64,000 bases of DNA. Origin: an uncultured bacterium (GTDB lineage Bacteria > Bacillota_I > Bacilli_A > Erysipelotrichales > Erysipelotrichaceae). Below, piece by piece: positions 38,529 to 49,129 of the stretch. The translations under genes were made by a program, and so were the position numbers. The DNA is taken from assembly GCA_903847945.1 (NCBI GenBank), contig CAINEY010000011.1:124001-188000 (forward strand), written 5' to 3'. Below the pieces are notes generated by a model. It saw only the letters and a program-made list of their open reading frames with translations. It made no database searches and had not been told where the DNA came from. Within the stretch, counting starts at the first letter, position 1. Each line of letters starts with the position of its first letter.

Positions 38529-40402
38529 GTCACCATTTTGAAGAACAAGACTTCAATACCGACAAGCTGGATACCGGCTTGTGGAAGAAGATCTTTATAG
38601 CCTTACTGAAGTATAAAAAGAACCTGATTTTCCTTGTCTTTCTCATGGTCACCATCGCCAGCATCGATGTGGCCTTTCCGATGTTCAACCGCTATGCCTT
38701 GGACAATTTCGTCAACACCAACGGATCCACCGAGTCCTTAGGACTCTTCGCCCTCTTGTATTTCGGGATGATCGTGGTGCAGGGCCTAGTGGTCTTCTTC
38801 TTCATCCAGCAAGCCGGCAAGATCGAAATGGAGTACGCCTACGACATGCGCAACACCGCCTTCCGCAAGTTGCAGGAGTTGTCGTTTACCTACTTCGATA
38901 AGACCCCGCTGGGCTGGATCATGGCCCGCATGACCTCCGATATCGGCCGTTTGGCGGAAATCGTCTCCTGGTCGTTGATCGACATGATCTGGGGACTTAC
39001 CGTCATGATCGGCATCACCATCGTCATGTTCATTGTCGACTGGCAGATGGCTTTACTGATCCTCATGGTCGTTCCGGTCTTGGGCTTCATCTCGGTGAAG
39101 TTTCAACGCAAGATCCTGGATAAATACCGTCAGACCCGCAAGATCAACTCCCAGATCACCGGCGCTTACAGCGAAGGGATCACGGGAGCCAAGACCTCCA
39201 AGACCTTGGTCTTGGAGGACCAGCAGATTGCCGAGTTTGATGCCTTGACCGCCAAGATGCGCGCTGAATCCATTCGCGCGCACATCCTTTCCGCCATCTT
39301 CATGCCGATCGTCATGGGCTTGGGAACCTTCTCTCTGGCCATGATCCTGTGGCTGGGCGGACAACAGGTCCTGGTAGGCACGATGTCCTTTGGGACGCTG
39401 ATGTTGTACACGCAGTATGCCGGGTCTTTCTTTGAACCCTTGCGTCAGTTGGCTCGCCTGTTGGCGGAATTCCAAATGGCTCAAGCCAGTGCCGAACGGG
39501 TGTTGACCTTAGTCGGAACTCAACCGGATCTGGTGGATTCCGAAGCCGTCATCAAAGCTTATGGCTCCATTCTTGACCCCAAACCTGAAACCTACCATCG
39601 CCTGAACGGGGAGGTCCGTTTCGAGCATGTGCATTTCCACTACAAGCCGGAAGAACCGGTCTTGACCGACTTTAACCTGCATGTAAAACCAGGACAAACC
39701 ATTGCGCTGGTCGGAGAGACCGGTAGTGGGAAGTCCACCATCGTCAACCTCATTTGCCGGTTCTATGAACCGACTCAGGGCACCATCTTGATCGACGGTA
39801 TTCCCCTCAAGGAACGCTCGGTCGGGTGGCTGCACAGTAACCTTGGGTATGTCCTGCAAGCCCCGCATTTGTTCTCCGGTTCGGTCCGCGAAAACATCCG
39901 TTACGGAAAACTGGATGCGACCGATGAAGAGATCGAAACGGCTGCCCGTTTGGTCAATGCCCATGCCTTCATCGAGAACCTTGATAAAGGCTATGATACC
40001 GATGTCGGTGAAGGCGGTAACCGCTTATCCACCGGACAGAAACAACTCATTTCGTTTGCGCGGGCGTTGATTGCCGATCCCAGTATCTTCGTCTTGGATG
40101 AAGCCACCAGCTCGATCGACACCGAAACCGAACAGATCATCCAGCACGCCATCGAGAACTTGATGAAAGATCGTACGGCGTTTGTGATTGCCCACCGCTT
40201 ATCGACGATCGTCAATGCCGACCGCATCCTGGTCATCCGCAAAGGTCAGATCGAAGAAGAAGGAACACATGCGCAATTGATGCGTTTGAAGGGCTATTAC
40301 TATCGACTCTACACCAATCAGTTCAACGAGGACCTGCAGAACCAACTCTTGAATCTGCACCCGGTAACGGCTTCGGAAACCGAATTCGCTTACGAGGATT
40401 GA
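38525..40402 (+). CDS. ABC transporter ATP-binding/permease (heterodimer subunit 2)
   Basis: GETGSGKST, LSTGQKQL signature, IFVLDEATSSID; SD ggagaa before ATG 38525. Confidence 0.96.
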   Translation: MSHHFEEQDFNTDKLDTGLWKKIFIALLKYKKNLIFLVFLMVTIASIDVAFPMFNRYALDNFVNTNGSTESLGLFALLYFGMIVVQGLVVFFFIQQAGKIEMEYAYDMRNTAFRKLQELSFTYFDKTPLGWIMARMTSDIGRLAEIVSWSLIDMIWGLTVMIGITIVMFIVDWQMALLILMVVPVLGFISVKFQRKILDKYRQTRKINSQITGAYSEGITGAKTSKTLVLEDQQIAEFDALTAKMRAESIRAHILSAIFMPIVMGLGTFSLAMILWLGGQQVLVGTMSFGTLMLYTQYAGSFFEPLRQLARLLAEFQMAQASAERVLTLVGTQPDLVDSEAVIKAYGSILDPKPETYHRLNGEVRFEHVHFHYKPEEPVLTDFNLHVKPGQTIALVGETGSGKSTIVNLICRFYEPTQGTILIDGIPLKERSVGWLHSNLGYVLQAPHLFSGSVRENIRYGKLDATDEEIETAARLVNAHAFIENLDKGYDTDVGEGGNRLSTGQKQLISFARALIADPSIFVLDEATSSIDTETEQIIQHAIENLMKDRTAFVIAHRLSTIVNADRILVIRKGQIEEEGTHAQLMRLKGYYYRLYTNQFNEDLQNQLLNLHPVTASETEFAYED

Positions 40403-40421
40403 TGTGGTATAATCAGTGTCA

Positions 40422-40922
40422 ATGAATCCCCGTTGCCTTCCGCTCACGACCATTCGCGCGCTCCAGAACGATCTGGATGAACGCATCATGGCTATCCATC
40501 ACGTGACCCGTGACCAGACCCGCGCCAAGCGGGTTTTGGCGTTGGTGGTGGAAATCGGGGAGTTGGCCAATGAAACCCGTTGTTTCAAGTACTGGAGCCT
40601 TAAAGGTCCTTCCGAAAAGGAGACCTTGCTGGAAGAACTCAGCGATACCGTGCACTTCATTGTCTCACTGGGTATCGATCTCAAGGACTCGGCGGAAACG
40701 ATGGATTTCATCGAACGCCCGGAGGATCTCAGCACCCAGTTTTGTGACTGGGTGGAGGCGGTGTTGGCTTTGCGTGAGCACTACGACCTGACCCATTACC
40801 GACACGCCCTCAGTTACATCGGTTCGGTGGCTTTGGCTCTGGGCTTTAGTGCCAATGACGTCCACGATTTCTACGTCCGTAAAAACGAAATCAATCACAC
40901 GCGGCAAAGCAACCGCTACTAA
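40422..40922 (+). CDS. Dimeric dUTPase family protein
   Basis: ALVVEIGELANETRCFKYWS, LLEELSDTVHFIVSLGIDL all-alpha NTP-PPase motif. Confidence 0.9.
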   Translation: MNPRCLPLTTIRALQNDLDERIMAIHHVTRDQTRAKRVLALVVEIGELANETRCFKYWSLKGPSEKETLLEELSDTVHFIVSLGIDLKDSAETMDFIERPEDLSTQFCDWVEAVLALREHYDLTHYRHALSYIGSVALALGFSANDVHDFYVRKNEINHTRQSNRY

Positions 40923-40931
40923 GGAGAACAC

Positions 40932-42050
40932 ATGAGTGATAAAGTGAAACCGATGTCGATCGAAGCCCCCTACGGGACGATCGATCTGAAAATGCTGGAA
41001 GACTTTACGTCTGCCGATGGCATTTCAGGCTGTGAAAAAGAAGCCAGCCGGGTCATGAAGTCGTATTTGGAAGGGGTCGCCGATGAACTGCGTTACGATA
41101 CCCTGGGTTCACTGATTGCCTTGAAGAAAGGAACCGGAAATGGACCCAAAGTGATGTTGTCGGGCCACATCGATGAGATCGGGTTTGTGGTTCGTTCGAT
41201 CGATGATAAGGGTTTTATCCGTTTGGCACCGGTCGGGGGCTGGTGGGGGCATGTGTTGCCGGCTCATCCGGTCACCATTACGACCCGCAGCGGCAAGAAA
41301 TATGTAGGTGTGATCGGATCCAAGCCGCCGCACGGCATGGCTCCGGAAGTCCGATCCAAAGTCCAGGAAGTCAAGGATCTCTTTGTCGATCTGGGTGTCA
41401 ATTCCAAAGATGAAGTCGAACTCTTGGGCATCAAACCAGGCGACATGGTCTCTCCGAAGTCCGAGTTCACCGTGTTGGCCAACCCCAATTACCTGATGGC
41501 CAAGGCTTGGGATGACCGGGTTGGGGCCTTGATTGCGACCGATGTGCTCAAGAATCTCAAAGGCGTATCGCACACGGCGGATGTTTACGCTGTCGGTAGT
41601 GTCCAGGAAGAAGTCGGTTTGCGTGGAGCGAAGACCTCAACCTATGCGGTCAAACCGGACTTGGGCATTGCGCTCGATGTCACCATCGCCAACGATATCC
41701 CCGGGGCAGAGCCCGGATCCAAGATGGGCGTGGGGATCACCTTGGCCATCCAGGATGGCTCGCACTTGGGCCATCGCGGATTATTGGCCTATTTGGATGA
41801 CTTGGCCAAAGAACTCAATCTGACGGTTCAATACGATACCTTGTTGGCCGGTGGAACCGATTCCGGGGAAATGCATAAAGCCTTCGACGGGGTCATCAAC
41901 TGCACCGTCTCCATTCCTTCGCGCTACATCCATTCGCACCGGGCACTCATCCACCGCAAAGACTACGCCGATACAGTCACCCTATTGACCGCGTTTGTGA
42001 AGCGTGTCGATTGGGCCCTCATCGAAACGCTGCGCGGATCCAACCGATAA
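40932..42050 (+). CDS. M42 family metallopeptidase
   Basis: LSGHIDEIGFVVRSID; WDDRVGALIA; SVQEEVGLRGAK; AGGTDSGEMH; SD aaggag. Confidence 0.96.
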   Translation: MSDKVKPMSIEAPYGTIDLKMLEDFTSADGISGCEKEASRVMKSYLEGVADELRYDTLGSLIALKKGTGNGPKVMLSGHIDEIGFVVRSIDDKGFIRLAPVGGWWGHVLPAHPVTITTRSGKKYVGVIGSKPPHGMAPEVRSKVQEVKDLFVDLGVNSKDEVELLGIKPGDMVSPKSEFTVLANPNYLMAKAWDDRVGALIATDVLKNLKGVSHTADVYAVGSVQEEVGLRGAKTSTYAVKPDLGIALDVTIANDIPGAEPGSKMGVGITLAIQDGSHLGHRGLLAYLDDLAKELNLTVQYDTLLAGGTDSGEMHKAFDGVINCTVSIPSRYIHSHRALIHRKDYADTVTLLTAFVKRVDWALIETLRGSNR

Positions 42051-42056
42051 GTCCGT

Positions 42057-42088
42057 AAGCCTTTCCTCAAAGGGAAAGGCTTTTCTTT
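42057..42088 (+). terminator. Terminator after M42 peptidase
   Basis: AAGCCTTTCC-tcaaag-GGAAAGGCTT-TTCTTT. Confidence 0.85.
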
Positions 42089-42102
42089 GGTATAATGGCA
42101 CT

Positions 42103-42573
42103 ATGAAAAAAATGGAAGTACTTACCATCCTGGCTGTGTTAGGTCTGGATGCCTTAACCAAAACCTTAACCAGCACGTTGATCCCTTTTGGCGACGCGGT
42201 CACTGTGATTCCCAACTTCTTCTGGCTGACCTATGTCACCAACACCGGAGCGGCGTGGAGTTTATTATCGGATGCCCCGTGGTTCTTTACAGTACTGGGC
42301 AGTGTCGCCTCAATCGTGATTTTAGCCCTGTTGATCAAAGCGAAACCGAATCAGACGTGGTATCGGTATGCCTTGGTGTTTCTGTTTGCCGGGGCTTTTG
42401 GGAACGTCATTGATCGACTGCTGTACGGTCACGTCCGTGACTTTCTGGCTTTCAACCTCTTCGGGTATCCGTTCCCCGTGTTCAACGTGGCGGATATCTC
42501 CTTGAACGTCGGGGTGGCCTGCATGCTGCTGGATGCCGTATTGGATGAACTGAGAAAGAAGAAACATGCCTGA
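42103..42573 (+). CDS. lspA: Signal peptidase II
   Basis: VTNTGAAWSLL; GNVIDRLLYGHVRDFL; FNVADISLNVG. Confidence 0.95.
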   Translation: MKKMEVLTILAVLGLDALTKTLTSTLIPFGDAVTVIPNFFWLTYVTNTGAAWSLLSDAPWFFTVLGSVASIVILALLIKAKPNQTWYRYALVFLFAGAFGNVIDRLLYGHVRDFLAFNLFGYPFPVFNVADISLNVGVACMLLDAVLDELRKKKHA

Positions 42574-43486
42574 ACAAGAACTGATTGTCCCTGAGATCTA
42601 CCATAAACAACGCTTGGATAAAGTCCTGGTGGCTTTAGTCGAGGAGTTCTCGCGTTCCCGTCTCCAACAACTCATCGAAGAAGGGTACGTACTCCTCAAT
42701 GATGAAGAAACCAAAGCCAATGCCAAAGTCTTGACCGGGGATGTGATTACCCTTGATGTTCCGGAGAACGAAGCCATGGCGCTCTTACCGGAGGCCATGG
42801 ATCTGGATATTCTTTACGAAGACCATGACCTCATCGTGCTCAATAAACCTAAAGGGCTAGTGGTTCATCCGGGAGCAGGTAACTGGGAACACACGCTGGT
42901 CAACGGACTTTTGGCGCATTGCACGGATCTCTCGGGGATCAACGGGATTGCCCGTCCCGGAATCGTCCACCGCATCGATAAAGATACTTCGGGTTGTTTA
43001 GTCGTGGCGAAAAACGATATTGCCCATCAGCGTTTGTCCGATCAGCTTCAGGATCACAGCCTCAAACGGACCTATGTGGCTTTAGTGCATGGCGTCATGC
43101 CGCACAACACCGGCCGCATCGAAGCACCCATCGGTCGCGACAAGACCGATCGACAGAAGATGGCCGTGACTTCTGCCAATGCAAAGGCTGCCGTGACTCA
43201 CTTTACCGTGTTGGAACGTTTTGACAAGTACACGCTTGTGGAATGTCGCCTGGAAACGGGGCGTACCCATCAGATCCGCGTTCATTTCCAATACATCGGC
43301 TTTCCGGTGGTTGGCGATCCCAAATACGCACCCAAAACCACCCCGGATACGCAAGGCCAATGCCTGCACGCCAAAGCCGTCGAATTCATCCATCCGACGA
43401 GTGGTCAGAAAATGCGTTATGAAGCGCCATTGCCTGAACCCTTTCAAAAGGCCTTGGATACCGTCCGTCAAGGAAACACCTTATGA
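42566..43486 (+). CDS. RluA/RluD family pseudouridine synthase
   Basis: S4 domain, GIVHRIDKDTSGCLVVAKND, LETGRTHQIRVHFQYIGFPVVGDPKY. Confidence 0.96.
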   Translation: MPEQELIVPEIYHKQRLDKVLVALVEEFSRSRLQQLIEEGYVLLNDEETKANAKVLTGDVITLDVPENEAMALLPEAMDLDILYEDHDLIVLNKPKGLVVHPGAGNWEHTLVNGLLAHCTDLSGINGIARPGIVHRIDKDTSGCLVVAKNDIAHQRLSDQLQDHSLKRTYVALVHGVMPHNTGRIEAPIGRDKTDRQKMAVTSANAKAAVTHFTVLERFDKYTLVECRLETGRTHQIRVHFQYIGFPVVGDPKYAPKTTPDTQGQCLHAKAVEFIHPTSGQKMRYEAPLPEPFQKALDTVRQGNTL

Positions 43487-44712
43487 GTCAACACAAAGAG
43501 ACCTTATTGACCAAAACCGCTTTGGCACTCATCGAACAAGGCGGTTATCTCATCATTGATGTGCGGGTCTTGGGTAAAGAACTTTGGCTTAATCATCCGC
43601 AGCGCTTGCATGAACTTATCCGCTTGTCCATCTCGCATGGCTTTAACCTGCCCAATCAGGATGAACGCACAAAAGCCATCCAAGACGCTATCGAAAAAGC
43701 CTTTGATCAACCGATGACCCTCTTCGATGTGAAGTTCGATGAGGAAGAATCGTCTTATATCGAGAGTGACCGAAAGATCGAAGTCGTGTTGAGTCCCTTT
43801 TCGAGCGGTAACCGTTTCTTGGAGAAATTTCCGTACCTGCAGGAAGTGCTGACCAGTGCAGAAGTGACACCACAAGAGCAGGAACAACTTCAGAATCGAC
43901 TGGATGGACATCGCCCCAAACGGGATCGACAGGCGGTTAAAAAAACACCGGTCGCCACGTTAGCCATCATTATCCTCAGTCTGATTATCCATACGGCGGT
44001 CGGGATTTTGAGCGAATTCGGGATCCAACCCGAAAGTGCCGCCATCATCTTGGGGGCTTACTACAAGACCTTTATCGTCGCCAATTATGAATATTGGCGC
44101 TTCTTAACCTCAGGATTTATCCACATCAGTCTGGTTCATCTGATGGTTAACTTGTATGCGCTCTACAATCTGGGCATCTTCTTCGAGAACCAGTTTGGGT
44201 GGAAACGCATGGTTATTACGCTATTGACCGGTATCGTGAGCGGTTCGGCGTTCATGTATGTGACCAACGGCAACATCCTGGCGGTGGGACCCAGTGGGGG
44301 ACTCTTCGCCATCTTGGGATCGATCATCGTCTTTCAGTTTGAAGTGGGACTCATCAAACAGCGGGCGGTACAGATGCAGCTCTTGCAGTTGGTCATCATC
44401 AACGGGCTCATCAGTCTGATGCCCGGGATCGCCGTCATGGCGCATGTCGGGGGATTAGTGGCGGGGATCCTCTTGGCGATCTACTTCAGTCGCCGACCGA
44501 CCTGGAAAGATTTGCGCTTGCACGTCACGATCGCCTCGGCGATCTTGGTCGTGGCCGTTGGGGTTTTAATGGCGTTGGATACGAAACGGGAACCGTTCTA
44601 TCCCGATACAGATGTGGAAATCATCGAGTTCTTGGATCGGGCCGGATTTGATTGGTACACTCAGGGGTTGGAAGCCAACCTCATCGACTATTACACGAGG
44701 GAACTCCAATGA
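43483..44712 (+). CDS. Rhomboid family intramembrane serine protease
   Basis: SGFIHISLVHLMVNLYALY; VGPSGGLFAILGS; VMAHVGGLVAGI; ~150 aa N-terminal soluble region. Confidence 0.94.
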   Translation: MSQHKETLLTKTALALIEQGGYLIIDVRVLGKELWLNHPQRLHELIRLSISHGFNLPNQDERTKAIQDAIEKAFDQPMTLFDVKFDEEESSYIESDRKIEVVLSPFSSGNRFLEKFPYLQEVLTSAEVTPQEQEQLQNRLDGHRPKRDRQAVKKTPVATLAIIILSLIIHTAVGILSEFGIQPESAAIILGAYYKTFIVANYEYWRFLTSGFIHISLVHLMVNLYALYNLGIFFENQFGWKRMVITLLTGIVSGSAFMYVTNGNILAVGPSGGLFAILGSIIVFQFEVGLIKQRAVQMQLLQLVIINGLISLMPGIAVMAHVGGLVAGILLAIYFSRRPTWKDLRLHVTIASAILVVAVGVLMALDTKREPFYPDTDVEIIEFLDRAGFDWYTQGLEANLIDYYTRELQ

Positions 44713-45185
44713 AACGTCAACATGTGATTACCTGGGATCAGTACTTTATGGGGATGGCCCACCTGTCAGCTTTACGCTCTAAGGATCCATCCACTCAGGT
44801 CGGGGCCGTGATCGTGTCACCGGCCAACAAAGTCGTTTCCATTGGCTACAATGGATTACCCAAAGGGTGCAGCGATGACGAGTACCCGTGGGATCGCGAA
44901 GGCAGCGCTTTGGAGTCGAAGTACGTGTACGTTGTGCACGCCGAACTCAACGCCATCCTGAATGCGCCGATGAGTGTCCAGGGATGCCGGATCTATGTGT
45001 CGCTGTTTCCCTGCAATGAATGCGCCAAGGCCATCATTCAATCGGGGATCGCTGAAATTGTTTATGAAGACGACAAATACGCCGACACGGACATCGTGAA
45101 GGCGAGCAAACGGATGTTGAACAGTGCCGGAGTCGTGTTGCGCCAACTACCGCATCGAGTTTCCGTCAGTGTGAACGTCGAGTAA
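44709..45185 (+). CDS. dCMP/CMP deaminase family protein (ComEB-like)
   Basis: DPSTQVGAVIVSP; VHAELNAILNA; LFPCNECAKAIIQSGI. Confidence 0.95.
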   Translation: MKRQHVITWDQYFMGMAHLSALRSKDPSTQVGAVIVSPANKVVSIGYNGLPKGCSDDEYPWDREGSALESKYVYVVHAELNAILNAPMSVQGCRIYVSLFPCNECAKAIIQSGIAEIVYEDDKYADTDIVKASKRMLNSAGVVLRQLPHRVSVSVNVE

Positions 45186-46010
45186 TCGTTGAATCGTCTT
45201 AAAGTGGACTTTGGCCACTTTTTTTAAGGTTTTGAGGCCATTCTTTGCTAAAAAGTTTTCCGCAAAAGCTTCCACCGTCGCTGAGGCGCCTTTAGGGAAG
45301 GTGGTTTGATAGTGTTTGCCCATGGCATCCAACTCCATCAAAAACGCATAGCGGGCGATGACGGATGCGCAGGCTACGGCGAAGTATTTCGATTCGGCTT
45401 TGGTTTCGAAATGCAGGTTCCGATAGACTTCCGCTTCCTGATCCAAGTAACGGTAGTAGAGGGCTTCCGGGGTGAACTGATCGACCACGTTGAGGGAACC
45501 TAAGGTTACCTTCTTGACCAAGTGTAAATACGCCTGATTATGCAGTTTGGCTTTGATGGCGTTGAGGTTGTTTTGGGTTTGGACCTGATTGTATTTTTCG
45601 TTGGTCAAAATCAATAAACTGTATGGGATCTGTTGCATCAACACCGGAGCGATTTCCCGAACCACGTCATCGCTCATGGCTTTGGAGTCTTGGATGGGGT
45701 ACGTTTTCAGTTTGGCATAGGCGGCTTCATCGACATACGTAGCCACCACGACCACAGGTCCAAAGACATCCCCGGTGCCCACTTCATCCGATCCGCCATG
45801 AGCCCTAAACGGCTTTGAGAAGGCTTCGGCATAATAGGCCGCCCCATCCCCGCTGAACACGACTTTCTTGGAAGTGTACACCGTGATAGTCGTATCGGAG
45901 AGTTTGTATTGAGCCGCAACATAGGGGATCGTTTTATCGACCTTTTGATTGGCGTAAGTGGTCTGAAGGTGTCGGATCTGTTTATCCGTTAAGGTCAAGG
46001 TAATCGTCAT
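45147..46010 (-). CDS. rnhC: Ribonuclease HIII
   Basis: GGSDEVGTGDVFGPVVVVATYV; TKAESKYFAVACASVIARYAFL. Confidence 0.95.
   Translation of the reverse strand: MTITLTLTDKQIRHLQTTYANQKVDKTIPYVAAQYKLSDTTITVYTSKKVVFSGDGAAYYAEAFSKPFRAHGGSDEVGTGDVFGPVVVVATYVDEAAYAKLKTYPIQDSKAMSDDVVREIAPVLMQQIPYSLLILTNEKYNQVQTQNNLNAIKAKLHNQAYLHLVKKVTLGSLNVVDQFTPEALYYRYLDQEAEVYRNLHFETKAESKYFAVACASVIARYAFLMELDAMGKHYQTTFPKGASATVEAFAENFLAKNGLKTLKKVAKVHFKTIQRLLDVHTDGNSMR
45201..45225 (+). terminator. + strand terminator of the deaminase gene located inside rnhC coding sequence
   Basis: AAAGTGG-actttgg-CCACTTT-TTTT. Confidence 0.75.
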
Positions 46011-46071
46011 ATTCCCAGTGTATCATGGAAACTTGACTCTTTTTTAGGTATACTGTGAACAAGGTGATCCT

Positions 46072-46851
46072 ATGACTCTTGATGCGTCCCTCTTTCCACT
46101 GGTTAACCTGATTTTGATTGCCTTGGTCGTTCTCATGGTGATCTGGGGCTACTTTAAAGGCTTCTTGCTTCAGTTGCTGAGTTTTACCGTGTGGGTGACG
46201 ATCTTTCTGATGTCGTGGCTCTTGGCCCCGGTGTTGGCCCAAGTCCTGCCCATTCTGACTCCGGATGCTGCCGTAGCCCAGTTGCCGATCATCGGACCGC
46301 TGATCACCACCGCCGTGAATGCGGTGATCTGGTTTGTGATCATCGTCGTGGTGATGTTGCTGCTCAGTTTACTGTTAAAACCCGTACTCATAGCGGTCGG
46401 GAAGATCCCGATCTTAAAAGAACTCAATCATGCCTTAGGCATGCTGTTTGCGCTCTTAAAGACGGCGTTGCTGTTGGCGGCGTTGACCTTGCTGTTGGAA
46501 TCGTCGCTTTTCACCAACGGTTCCGACTTGGTTCAATCTGGGATCTTGCGAGTCGTTTCTCCGGTGACGGCTTCCATCAGTGCCCAAATCTCGACCCGGG
46601 TCGATCCAGATGGCGTCTTGGCGAAGATGCTGGATGGGCAACCCTACAGTACGGAAGACACGGTTCAGCTTGATACGTGGCTCAGTGAACGCGGACTCGA
46701 AACGGAACTGGTTTCTCCGGTCTCGAAACTGATCCGGCGTTCAGCGTTAAGCAGTGAAGATCTAGTCATCTTAAAAACTTGGCTGGAAGCCAACGGCTTC
46801 AGCAACGAGGCAATCGAGGACCTCTTATCGATGTTTAAACCCTATGAATGA
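46072..46851 (+). CDS. CvpA family membrane protein
   Basis: LVNLILIALVVLMVIWGYFKGFLLQLLSFTVWVTIFLMSWLLAP; LNHALGMLFALLKTALLL. Confidence 0.85.
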   Translation: MTLDASLFPLVNLILIALVVLMVIWGYFKGFLLQLLSFTVWVTIFLMSWLLAPVLAQVLPILTPDAAVAQLPIIGPLITTAVNAVIWFVIIVVVMLLLSLLLKPVLIAVGKIPILKELNHALGMLFALLKTALLLAALTLLLESSLFTNGSDLVQSGILRVVSPVTASISAQISTRVDPDGVLAKMLDGQPYSTEDTVQLDTWLSERGLETELVSPVSKLIRRSALSSEDLVILKTWLEANGFSNEAIEDLLSMFKPYE

Positions 46852-49129
46852 TTCCCTTGAATTTCATCTGATTTTGGAGTCGATTGCGAAACAGGCTCGC
46901 TTTTCACTCTCCAAGACCAAGATCATAGAAACCACACCGCTTCAAAAACGCTTGGAGATCCAACGCGAAAATGACCGTACGCAGGCCGCCATGACCTGCG
47001 ATCGTCTGTTGGGGCAAGTCCCCATGCAGGGGATGAGCGACATTCGCTTGATCCTGCAGGAAGCCTCCAAAGACTTAACCTTGTCCATTCCGGATCTTTT
47101 GGATGTGGCCCGTTTTGTGCGGGGTGTTGTGTTGGTCAAGGCCTACTTCACCAACGTGTCCGACTTAGGCGCTTTGGCCGATCTGGTCGAAAGTCTGAAT
47201 CCGCATCCCACCCTTTCCGAAAGCATCGAAAAGTGTTTTAATGCGGCCAACGAAGTCTTGGATACAGCTTCTCCCAAACTCAAAGACATCCGGCGTCATC
47301 TGCGTTTGACGCAAACCAAGCTCAACGACACCGCAGCTTCGTTTATTCAACGTAATGCGTCTTTCCTCAGCGAATCCATCACCCTGATTCGTAACGATCG
47401 GGTGGTAGTATTGGCGAAAAACGCTGATAAGAACCGTTTTAATGGGCTGATCCACGGGGAATCGGCTTCCGGTCAGAGTGCGTATGTGGAACCGCCGGTC
47501 TTGGTGGAACTGAATAATGCGTTAGCTTCGTTGAAGATGGATGAAGAGGAAGAAATCAAACGCATCTGTTTTGAGCTCAGTCAACGCATCAAGCCCCTGT
47601 CTGTGGAATTGGAAGCGGACCTCTTGACGTGCGCAGAATTGGATGCGGTGTTTGCGAAAGCCCGTTACGGGAATAACGCCAATGCGACCGTGGCGAAACT
47701 GGGTAAACACTTGGAACTCTTGGGTGCCCGTCATCCCTTGATCGATCCCAAAACCGTCATCGCCAACTCCTACCGCTTAGACCCCTTTAAACGCGTCCTG
47801 TTGATCACGGGACCCAACACGGGTGGTAAGACGGTTTCCCTGAAAATCATCGGCTTGAGTTGTCTGTTGGCCTACAGCGGGATTCCTGTGTGGGCCGACT
47901 CCGCAACCGTGCCGCTCTTTACGAAACTCTACGTGGACATCGGGGACGATCAGTCGATCATGCAGTCCTTGTCGACCTTCTCCGCGCATTTGACCAAGCT
48001 CAACACGATCACTCAGGCTGCCGATGAGGCTTCCCTGGTGCTCTTGGATGAGTTGGGCGGGGGAACCGATCCCATCGAAGGGGAATGCTTAGCCATGGCC
48101 GTACTCGATGATCTGCGTCAAGCCAAGGCTTGGGTCGTTGCGACCACCCACTATGCCCGATTGAAAGAGTATGGCTTGGAACACGATGACATTACTGTGG
48201 CCTCCATGGCCTTTGACTTGGAATCCATCACACCGACATACCGCTTCATTGAAGGCTTGCCGGGTTCATCCTATGCGCTAGAAATCGCCAAGCGCTACGG
48301 ATTGAAGGAATCAGTGATTTCTCAAGCGTTGGCGTATCGGGAAGCCGCCAAAACCGAACAAGCCCGCTTAACTGAACGTTTACAGGAAGCCATCGCCCAA
48401 AACAGAGCTCTTCAGGACCAACTGTTGTCTCAACAAGCCGAAGTCAAGGTCAAGTTGGCTAAACTCGAAGTCGAAGAAGCCAACCTCGAGAAGACCCGCA
48501 AAGCCCGTTTGGCAGCCATCGATGATGAAGCCAAGGAATACTTGAACACGGTGTTGGAGGAAGCAGAAACGATCCTGACGGACATGCGTCAATCCAAGGA
48601 TGCCCCGATCCATCAAAACATCGCCCGCAAATCCGAACTCAACAAACTCATCACCGAGAAGGAAGAAGAGACCAAACTCGAGAAGGCCGAGCTGGGTCAA
48701 TGGGTCAAGATCTCGATGACCAATCAGATCGGCCAGATCATCGCCATCAAACGCAACGTCGCCTCCGTGATCGTCAATGGGGTCAAAATGGACGTACCGC
48801 TGACCAAGCTGGGTCCTGCCAAAGCCCCGGAAAAGGCGAAATCCATCACGGTCACCACCGAGAAACTCGCGTATGTGCCGCTGGAACTCAATGTTATCGG
48901 CTTGACGGTCGATGAAGCCTTGGCGGATGTCGATAAGCACTTGGATGACTGCATCCGGGCTAATCTGCCTTTTACTCGCCTGATCCACGGCCATGGGACC
49001 GGTGCCTTGCGTTCCGCCATCCACAACTACCTCAAATCCAACAAGTACGTGGAAAGCTATCGCGTCGGAGGTCAAGGTGAAGGTGGTGTCGGTGCAACCA
49101 TCGTGAACTTTAAGGGAGGTTCAAAGTGA
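46844..49129 (+). CDS. mutS2: Endonuclease MutS2
   Basis: ITGPNTGGKTVSLKIIGL; STFSAHLTKLN; LLDELGGGTDPIEGECLA; C-terminal Smr IHGHGTGALRSAI. Confidence 0.96.
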   Translation: MNDSLEFHLILESIAKQARFSLSKTKIIETTPLQKRLEIQRENDRTQAAMTCDRLLGQVPMQGMSDIRLILQEASKDLTLSIPDLLDVARFVRGVVLVKAYFTNVSDLGALADLVESLNPHPTLSESIEKCFNAANEVLDTASPKLKDIRRHLRLTQTKLNDTAASFIQRNASFLSESITLIRNDRVVVLAKNADKNRFNGLIHGESASGQSAYVEPPVLVELNNALASLKMDEEEEIKRICFELSQRIKPLSVELEADLLTCAELDAVFAKARYGNNANATVAKLGKHLELLGARHPLIDPKTVIANSYRLDPFKRVLLITGPNTGGKTVSLKIIGLSCLLAYSGIPVWADSATVPLFTKLYVDIGDDQSIMQSLSTFSAHLTKLNTITQAADEASLVLLDELGGGTDPIEGECLAMAVLDDLRQAKAWVVATTHYARLKEYGLEHDDITVASMAFDLESITPTYRFIEGLPGSSYALEIAKRYGLKESVISQALAYREAAKTEQARLTERLQEAIAQNRALQDQLLSQQAEVKVKLAKLEVEEANLEKTRKARLAAIDDEAKEYLNTVLEEAETILTDMRQSKDAPIHQNIARKSELNKLITEKEEETKLEKAELGQWVKISMTNQIGQIIAIKRNVASVIVNGVKMDVPLTKLGPAKAPEKAKSITVTTEKLAYVPLELNVIGLTVDEALADVDKHLDDCIRANLPFTRLIHGHGTGALRSAIHNYLKSNKYVESYRVGGQGEGGVGATIVNFKGGSK

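Noticed and set aside
36738-40402. Dead ABC transporter because subunit 1 has DD instead of DE after Walker B
   Set aside because: Heterodimeric ABC exporters commonly have one degenerate site; the partner (VLDEATSSID) is canonical, so this is an ordinary pair.
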